A DNA stretch of 64,000 nucleotides. Source: Shimia_B sp038525525 (GTDB taxonomy: Bacteria; Pseudomonadota; Alphaproteobacteria; Rhodobacterales; Rhodobacteraceae). The notes below the pieces were generated by a model, which was given only the letters and a program-made list of their open reading frames with translations, had not been told where the DNA came from and ran no database searches. Positions within the stretch are counted from its first letter, which is position 1, and every line of letters begins with the position of its first letter. The position numbers and the translations under genes are program-made. The stretch spans positions 248,001-312,000 of the forward strand of contig JBCBHO010000005.1 in NCBI GenBank assembly GCA_038525525.1, given 5' to 3'. This document shows, piece by piece, positions 59,246-64,000 of this stretch.

Positions 59246-60814
59246 TTACTGGCTGATGCCTGCGGTGTTGCCGCCGCCAATCTGCGTGAGCGCAGCCATG
59301 TTCGACGCGCCGACCTGCACCACGCCGAAGGAGTTTGCGTTTCCACCGGACACGCTCGCCACGATCGTGTTGGATGCGCCGTTCTGGAGCGTCGCGAAAG
59401 CGTTGCTGCTGGAATTCAGGACATCAATGTCAGCAGTGTTGCCGGAGCCGATCTGATCGAAGACGCCAGCCGTGAGGCCGAGCGACGCTGCCGTACCAAA
59501 GAGCGAACTGGAGTTGTTGTTGTCGCCAATGATCTCCAGATCGAACGAGTTGCCGCCGCCGCCAGACTGGGTGAGCGTCGCCTCGTTGAAGCTCCCGGTC
59601 ACATCGAAATCGGCCAGGTTGCGATCCGCCTCAAAGCCCGTGTTGTCCTGGCTAATGCTTAGGAGGTTGAAGTCGGACGTCGCCGAAAGCGTGACATCGG
59701 CAGTGTTGGTCCCGGTTTGCGACACGCCGAGCTGGTTGGAAGATCCTGCGATGTCGGAGATGTTGGCAAAGTTCGCATCGCCGACTTGGGACACGGCCAC
59801 TTCGTTGAAATCGCCCGTGACCGTGATCGTGCCGACAGAGTTGCCGTTGCCTTCCTGGTAGAACCCGGTCTCGTTGGAATTACCCGTGATCATAGCATCG
59901 ACGATGTTGCCGGACCCGATCTGATCGATCGCATCGTTGGTGACCAGGCTGACATTTGCCGCAGGGCCACCCGCCGAAAATGCGCCGTTGCCGTTGCCAC
60001 GACCGTCCTGAACCATGGTAGCGGTGTTGCCTGAAGCGCCACCCCGTGAGTCTTGGAAGACGCGCTCCACGATGTTGTCGCGCCCGCTGAGTTGGGAAAC
60101 GGTTGCGGTGTTTGCGTCGCCGAGCTGCTCCACGAGGCGGATCTCGTTCTTGAAGCCGCGCTGCGTGAGGGTCGCCGTGTTGCCGGAACCGTTCTGAATG
60201 ACACCGCCATTGAGGTAGGTGTCCACCTGGTAAGCACCGCCGGTATAGCCGTCATTACCGATCACGAGATAGTCGTCCCGCGCGTTCGTCTCAAAGCGGC
60301 CGCGACGCTCCTGGTCGATGGTGATCTCGTTGGCTGCGCCGCCCCCGTGGGTCTGGTCGACCTTCGTGACAAGGTTGCCCTGGATGGCGCGATTGTTCGA
60401 CACCGGGAAGGGATCGTCATCGGATGCGCCCTGCGTGATGGTCAGTGTGTTGGTCGCACCGCCCGCCGTCGCACCGGCCGATTGGGAGATCTGGTTGACG
60501 TTGTTGCCCTTGGATGTCTGCGTGATGGTCGCGGAGTTGTTGGCGCCGACCTGATTGAAGCCAGTGCCGTTGGGGCCGTCAGCGATGCTGTTGAGATCGC
60601 CGGATTGAGTGAACTCCAGCGTGTTGTTGGTCCCGTTCTGATCGATGGCCAGCCCAGCGGAATCCGCACCGGCATCGTTTAGCTCGCCCGATTGCGTGAT
60701 GAGCGCGGAGTTTCCGGTGCCCGTCTGATCGAGATACGCTTCGTTGGTGTCAGCCCCGGCGCCGCTCGCCATCAAGGCGAGAACAGCGGCGCTTCCGAGA
60801 AAGTGCTTGGTCAT
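59246..60814 (-). CDS. large exported curlin-repeat (CsgA/CsgB-like) protein
   Basis: A 522-residue acidic secreted protein: a signal peptide (1-21, cleaved after ASGAGA) then Gln/Asn/Gly-rich repeats to the end. At least a dozen curlin-type units are visible, such as LDQTGTGNSALITQ, FNQVGANNSATITQ, FDQIGSGNTADIDVL and VVQVGASNMAALTQ. This is the amyloid-forming pattern of curli subunits, in a protein about three times the size of CsgA. No csgE, csgF, csgG or csgD is nearby. The ATG at 60814 has CAGGAGACGA upstream. A structured leader precedes it and a terminator follows. Amyloid fibre or adhesin formation is inference. Confidence 0.85.
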   Translation of the reverse strand: MTKHFLGSAAVLALMASGAGADTNEAYLDQTGTGNSALITQSGELNDAGADSAGLAIDQNGTNNTLEFTQSGDLNSIADGPNGTGFNQVGANNSATITQTSKGNNVNQISQSAGATAGGATNTLTITQGASDDDPFPVSNNRAIQGNLVTKVDQTHGGGAANEITIDQERRGRFETNARDDYLVIGNDGYTGGAYQVDTYLNGGVIQNGSGNTATLTQRGFKNEIRLVEQLGDANTATVSQLSGRDNIVERVFQDSRGGASGNTATMVQDGRGNGNGAFSAGGPAANVSLVTNDAIDQIGSGNIVDAMITGNSNETGFYQEGNGNSVGTITVTGDFNEVAVSQVGDANFANISDIAGSSNQLGVSQTGTNTADVTLSATSDFNLLSISQDNTGFEADRNLADFDVTGSFNEATLTQSGGGGNSFDLEIIGDNNNSSSLFGTAASLGLTAGVFDQIGSGNTADIDVLNSSSNAFATLQNGASNTIVASVSGGNANSFGVVQVGASNMAALTQIGGGNTAGISQ

Positions 60815-60831
60815 TAAATCGTCTCCTGTTT

Positions 60832-60959
60832 GGGGAGCGCAGCAACATGCAACACGCTCCCAATACGAAGCCGCTGTTTCCAGCGGCCCTACACAAGCGA
60901 CCCGGCGGAACCGGGTGCCCAATTCAAGTGTCCGCGGGCGCCGTCGGGTGCCCGCGGAG
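60832..60959 (-). promoter_or_regulatory. leader with four stem-loops upstream of the curlin-repeat gene
   Basis: Four consecutive inverted repeats: 60833-60861 (7 bp), 60870-60887 (GCCGCTG/CAGCGGC with a GAAA loop on the transcript), 60901-60917 (ACCCGG/CCGGGT) and 60932-60959 (TCCGCGGGC/GCCCGCGGA). They lie 19-145 bases before the ATG in the transcribed strand. The GNRA-type tetraloop and close packing suggest a folded RNA leader. Confidence 0.55.
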
Positions 60960-60989
60960 CGGAGGATCCAAATGAAAGTCGGTCTCATG

Positions 60990-61397
60990 CGGAGCTGTCG
61001 TCACGTGTGTCCGCCACGCGTGGGACACCCATCCCGCTACGCAGCTTTCCCCGGCCAATAAAAACTCGCTTCCAGTACCCTTCGATGTCCGAAAGTCGCC
61101 ACAAATACGCCGCAAATGCAAATCGCTATTGTGGAAAAAGCGGGAGTTTAAACCACAGGTTGAGCGGGAGCGCGCGTGTTCGTCACCACTCAACTCAAGG
61201 GCGATTTTTGACGAAACAATGCCCCTAAAGATAGGGAATTGGCAGCTGCTACCGCGCATTCGTCTGCGGCGTGAATGACCAACGTGGCGCTGCTGCCCCC
61301 AGTGTTCTCAAGCAACGGTCGGAAAAATGCAGCGCGGGCCGCGAAAGCCCCTTGCAGGTCTTCGACGGGCCGAGTAGGCAACGCGCACCCAATGGAC
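60990..61397. other. gene-free stretch between the curlin-repeat leader and tRNA-Gly
   Basis: No coding region or family match is seen. It should hold the promoter of the curlin-repeat gene (minus strand) and that of the tRNA (plus strand), but I could not define either with confidence. A GTGTCC/GGACAC inverted repeat lies near 61010-61030. The sequence is less GC-rich than its surroundings around 61060-61150. Confidence 0.4.
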
Positions 61398-61472
61398 GCG
61401 GGCGTAGCTCAGGGGTAGAGCATTACCTTGCCAAGGTAAGGGTCGTGAGTTCGAATCTCATCGCCCGCTCCA
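61398..61472 (+). tRNA. tRNA-Gly (anticodon GCC)
   Basis: All four arms fold: acceptor GCGGGCG/CGCCCGC, D arm GCTC/GAGC, anticodon arm TTACC-TTGCCAA-GGTAA with anticodon GCC, and T arm with GTTCGAATC. The 3' CCA is encoded (61470-61472). It reads GGC and GGU glycine codons. Confidence 0.97.
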
Positions 61473-61581
61473 AAAACCACCGCAAATTTGTCAGCCGACT
61501 GCGCGGTACTTCGTGCGAAGGGACGCGCATCGGCCGCTGTCTGCCCGCTCCTCACATGGCACACCACGGCAACCAGTGGCA

Positions 61582-61615
61582 GAAGCGTGACGCTTCCTTC
61601 GCCTGTCAATGACAG
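61582..61615. promoter_or_regulatory. two adjacent palindromes upstream of hisB
   Basis: GAAGCG-TGA-CGCTTC (61582-61596) and CTGTCA-A-TGACAG (61603-61615), 59-92 bases before the hisB ATG. They may be operator sites or form a hairpin in the leader. No poly-histidine leader peptide (attenuator) is seen. Confidence 0.4.
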
Positions 61616-61673
61616 AGGCTGGCCCCTTCCCGCAGCCTTTGCCATAGAGCGCAAGACGTCAGGAGAGAGCGCC

Positions 61674-62261
61674 ATGCGGCACGCCACCATCACCCGCAAA
61701 ACCTCCGAAACCGAGATCGAGATCGCGCTCGACCTCGATGGAATCGGATCTTTCGACAATCAGACGGGGGTCGGCTTCTTCGATCACATGCTCGATCAGC
61801 TGTCACGCCACGCGCTTCTGGATCTCCGCGTCCGGTGTTCGGGCGACCTCCACATCGATGACCACCACACGGTCGAGGACGTGGGGATCGCGATCGGGCA
61901 AGCCCTGACCGAGGCCATGGGCGACAAGCGTGGCATCCGCCGCTACGGCGATTGCCACCTCGCCATGGACGATGCGCTCGTCCGCTGCGCGCTAGACCTG
62001 TCGGGCCGGCCCTTCCTCGTGTGGAACTGCGAGATGCCAACGCAAAAGATCGGTTCCTTCGACACCGAACTCGTGCGGGAATTCTTCCAGGCGCTGTCGA
62101 CCCACGGCGGCATCACGCTCCACGTGGACAAGCTCCACGGGATCAACAGCCACCACATCGCCGAGGCCGCCTTCAAGGCCGTCGCGCGCAGCCTCAGAGA
62201 TGCGCTCGACGCAGACCCTCGGAAGGGCGACGCCATCCCCTCGACAAAGGGCATCCTTTGA
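61674..62261 (+). CDS. hisB: imidazoleglycerol-phosphate dehydratase
   Basis: A 195-residue monofunctional HisB (no phosphatase domain) that dehydrates IGP in histidine synthesis. The metal-binding histidine motifs are FFDHMLDQLSRH, DDHHTVEDVGI near the middle and GINSHHIAEAAFK near the end. The ATG at 61674 has AGGAGAGAG upstream. The stop is one base before the hisH GTG, so the two are coupled. Confidence 0.96.
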   Translation: MRHATITRKTSETEIEIALDLDGIGSFDNQTGVGFFDHMLDQLSRHALLDLRVRCSGDLHIDDHHTVEDVGIAIGQALTEAMGDKRGIRRYGDCHLAMDDALVRCALDLSGRPFLVWNCEMPTQKIGSFDTELVREFFQALSTHGGITLHVDKLHGINSHHIAEAAFKAVARSLRDALDADPRKGDAIPSTKGIL

Positions 62262-62262
62262 C

Positions 62263-62892
62263 GTGCTGACAGCGCTCATCGACTACGAAAGCGGCAACCT
62301 GCATTCCGCGGCCAAGGCCTTTGAGCGAATGGCGCGGGAGGCCGATGCCGGGACGGTCATCGTCACCAGCCGCCCGGAGGACGTGGCGCGCGCTGACCGC
62401 ATCGTTCTACCGGGGGATGGCGCGTTCCCTGCCTGTGCGGCCGCGTTGCGGTCGTCCGGCTGCTTTGACGCCTTGGTGGACGCCGTGGAATGCCGCGCGG
62501 TGCCCTTCCTCGGGATCTGCGTGGGGATGCAGCTCATGGCGCGCGAGGGCACGGAATACGCACTCACCCCCGGCCTCGGATGGGTGGACGGGCGCGTGGT
62601 GCCCGTGGACGCGCCTGGCCTCAAGGTGCCGCATATGGGGTGGAACGATCTCGTGCTCGGCGCAGCGCACCCCGTGCTGGATGGCATTGCCACAGGCGAT
62701 CACGCCTACTTCGTGCACAGCTACCACATGGAGATGGGCACGTCGTCCGAACGGCTCGCCCACGTGGAGTATGGCGGCGACGTCACGGCCGTGGTGGCCA
62801 AGGACAACCGGATCGGGACGCAGTTTCACCCCGAGAAAAGCCAGGCCACGGGTCTCCGATTGATCTCGAATTTCCTCACCTGGGCGCCCTGA
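62263..62892 (+). CDS. hisH: imidazole glycerol phosphate synthase, glutaminase subunit
   Basis: A 209-residue class I glutamine amidotransferase that feeds ammonia to HisF. The nucleophile is in GICVGMQLM (Cys near residue 80), and the catalytic histidine and glutamate are in FHPEKSQ near the end. The start is a GTG at 62263, one base after the hisB stop; it gives LTALIDYESGNLHS, the normal family opening. Confidence 0.95.
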   Translation: MLTALIDYESGNLHSAAKAFERMAREADAGTVIVTSRPEDVARADRIVLPGDGAFPACAAALRSSGCFDALVDAVECRAVPFLGICVGMQLMAREGTEYALTPGLGWVDGRVVPVDAPGLKVPHMGWNDLVLGAAHPVLDGIATGDHAYFVHSYHMEMGTSSERLAHVEYGGDVTAVVAKDNRIGTQFHPEKSQATGLRLISNFLTWAP

Positions 62893-62922
62893 GGCCGTCG
62901 TTGCCACGTGCCTCAAACGAAA

Positions 62923-62948
62923 AACGGCGCTCGCGAGGGAGCGCCGTT
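62923..62948 (-). terminator. rho-independent terminator of the DUF2147 gene
   Basis: Stem AACGGCGCTC/GAGCGCCGTT (10 bp) with a 6-base loop, followed on the minus strand by TTTTTCGTTT. No T-run follows on the plus strand, so hisB-hisH transcription may read through it. Confidence 0.85.
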
Positions 62949-62969
62949 CCGAAGCCGGTATGGCCTGCC

Positions 62970-63350
62970 TTAGTTCAGGCGGGTCCAGGTCTGGCCGCGG
63001 CAGATCGCGCCGCCGAGCACGCAGCCTTCCACTTCGAGTGAATTCCCGCTGAGCTGCATCTTCGAGCGGTAGGTGCGGTCATTGTCCGGCGCCCAGATCG
63101 TCCCGCCGGAATAGGCACCGCCACCGTTGGGCGACATGTCGGCGATGATCTGGCGCCCGATGATGGACGTGTTGTCGTTGCCGATCACATCCGTGATCGT
63201 GCCGCAGATCTTCGTGCCGCACTGGGCGAGATTCACATGGATGAAGCCGCCGCTTTCGCCCGGCTCGGATTTCCAGTTGCCGAGCACATCGTCGGCCGAG
63301 GCCGCGGTTCCCAGAAGGGCCAGCACGGCCGCTGCGAATGTGGATTTCAT
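62970..63350 (-). CDS. exported DUF2147 protein
   Basis: A 126-residue secreted protein: signal peptide (1-18, cleaved after TAASA), then the DUF2147 domain with GNWKSEPGE, CGTKICGTI (a likely disulfide pair) and a closing GCVLGGAICRGQTWTR. The fold is lipocalin-like in related proteins; the function is unknown. The ATG at 63350 has GGGAGGAG upstream. It interrupts the his genes on the opposite strand, between hisH and hisA, and has its own terminator. Confidence 0.9.
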   Translation of the reverse strand: MKSTFAAAVLALLGTAASADDVLGNWKSEPGESGGFIHVNLAQCGTKICGTITDVIGNDNTSIIGRQIIADMSPNGGGAYSGGTIWAPDNDRTYRSKMQLSGNSLEVEGCVLGGAICRGQTWTRLN

Positions 63351-63481
63351 GTAGGTTACTCCTCCCTGAGTTGACCGCAGCCTGCAGTCGCGACGCGTGC
63401 CAATCAAGTCTTACGTAAGGTCCTTTGCATCCCGCCTTCTCCCATGCTTTAGGGCGCGGGCCGCAGCGAAGGAAGCAAGCG

Positions 63482-64000
63482 ATGATCCTCTACCCCGCCA
63501 TCGATCTGAAGGACGGTCAGGCCGTGCGCCTCCTGCGGGGAGAGATGGACCAAGCCACCGTGTTCAACGACGCGCCCGCGGCGCAGGCCAAGGAGTTTGA
63601 AGACGCCGGCTGCCAATGGCTTCACCTCGTCGATCTCAATGGCGCCTTCGCCGGAGAGCCGGTCAACGGTGCTGCCGTCGAGGCCATCCTCGCGGCCACG
63701 TCAGTCCCGGCGCAGCTCGGCGGCGGCATCCGCGACATGGCGACGATCGAAACCTGGCTCACCAAGGGCCTCGCCCGCGTGATCCTCGGGACCGTGGCAG
63801 TGGAGGACCCTGCCCTCGTCCGCGACGCCGCGCGTGCCTTTCCCGGCCAAGTCGCGGTTGGTCTTGATGCGCGCGCCGGTCGGGTGGCCACCCGCGGATG
63901 GGCAGAAGAGACCGACGTCATGGTCACCGATCTCGCCAAGACGTTCGAAGACGCCGGCGTCGCGGCCATCATCTACACCGACATAGACCGGGATGGCGCC
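63482..64000 (+). CDS. hisA: ProFAR isomerase HisA, N-terminal part (runs off the window)
   Basis: The first 173 residues of the roughly 240-residue (beta-alpha)8 isomerase of histidine synthesis. It opens with MILYPAIDLKDGQAVRLLRG, whose first aspartate is catalytic, followed by LGGGIRDMATIETWL and IYTDIDRDGA with the second catalytic aspartate. The start has GAAGGAAG upstream. A 10-bp palindrome, CTTACGTAAG, lies at 63410-63419. hisF probably follows outside the window. Confidence 0.95.
   Translation, partial: MILYPAIDLKDGQAVRLLRGEMDQATVFNDAPAAQAKEFEDAGCQWLHLVDLNGAFAGEPVNGAAVEAILAATSVPAQLGGGIRDMATIETWLTKGLARVILGTVAVEDPALVRDAARAFPGQVAVGLDARAGRVATRGWAEETDVMVTDLAKTFEDAGVAAIIYTDIDRDGA

Noticed and set aside
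59246..60814. Possible CRISPR or tandem DNA repeat array
   Set aside because: Repetition is at protein level (curlin units) with variable DNA; there are no constant repeats and spacers.
61271..61612. Open frame of 113 codons through the tRNA-Gly gene
   Set aside because: The tRNA fold is complete, so this frame is accidental.

Overview
The window is high-GC chromosomal DNA from an alphaproteobacterium of the Rhodobacterales (Roseobacter/Rhodobacter type). The evidence is a DUF2484 gene between murC and murB, the cobS/cobT cobaltochelatase genes near a bolA/J-domain pair, the hisB-hisH-hisA order, a pyruvate carboxylase of 1146 residues, a DUF1127 gene followed by C-rich hairpin RNAs, and a long structured leader before mraZ. 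Most of it is core genome. I see no prophage, insertion sequence or CRISPR array.

Layout. 1-3.9 kb (minus): malate synthase G (partial), a DUF2256 zinc-ribbon peptide, a photolyase/cryptochrome, a WYL regulator and a VOC protein; the last four look like one operon. 4-11.9 kb: pepN, an acyltransferase, a membrane-anchored M20 peptidase, gatB, bolA and a J-domain protein. 11.9-16.3 kb (minus): an accessory block of sulfatase, ECF sigma factor, RskA-type anti-sigma factor, fasciclin protein, exported MsrB and a small membrane protein, lying between the J-domain gene and cobS. 16.5-25 kb: cobS, a small unknown gene, cobT, pepP, DUF427, a ClC transporter and a D-lactate/glycolate-type dehydrogenase.

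25-49.5 kb (minus) holds the division and cell wall (dcw) cluster: mraZ-rsmH-ftsL-ftsI-murE-murF-mraY-murD-(FAD oxidoreductase on the other strand)-ftsW-murG-murC-DUF2484-murB-ddl-ftsQ-ftsA-ftsZ, then lpxC, bamD and recN. These genes make lipid II, flip and polymerise it at the septum, and build the Z-ring. Many are joined by 4-base start/stop overlaps. Upstream of mraZ are a leader hairpin like the UpsM sRNA terminator of Rhodobacter sphaeroides and an array of GGGA boxes with a 10-base period, which fits MraZ autoregulation.

50-64 kb: mrp, a DUF1127 gene followed by two tandem two-hairpin RNA candidates (the cuckoo/CcsR type), a UvrD-type helicase, lldD, pyc, a stand-alone curlin-repeat protein with a structured leader, tRNA-Gly(GCC), and the histidine genes hisB, hisH and hisA (partial) with an exported DUF2147 protein between hisH and hisA.

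The best candidates for new biology are the DUF1127-linked RNAs, the mraZ leader with its box array, the stand-alone curlin-repeat gene, the sulfatase/ECF/fasciclin/MsrB block, and an 18-bp operator-like palindrome shared by two loci. All calls rest on reading the sequence; no database search was run.
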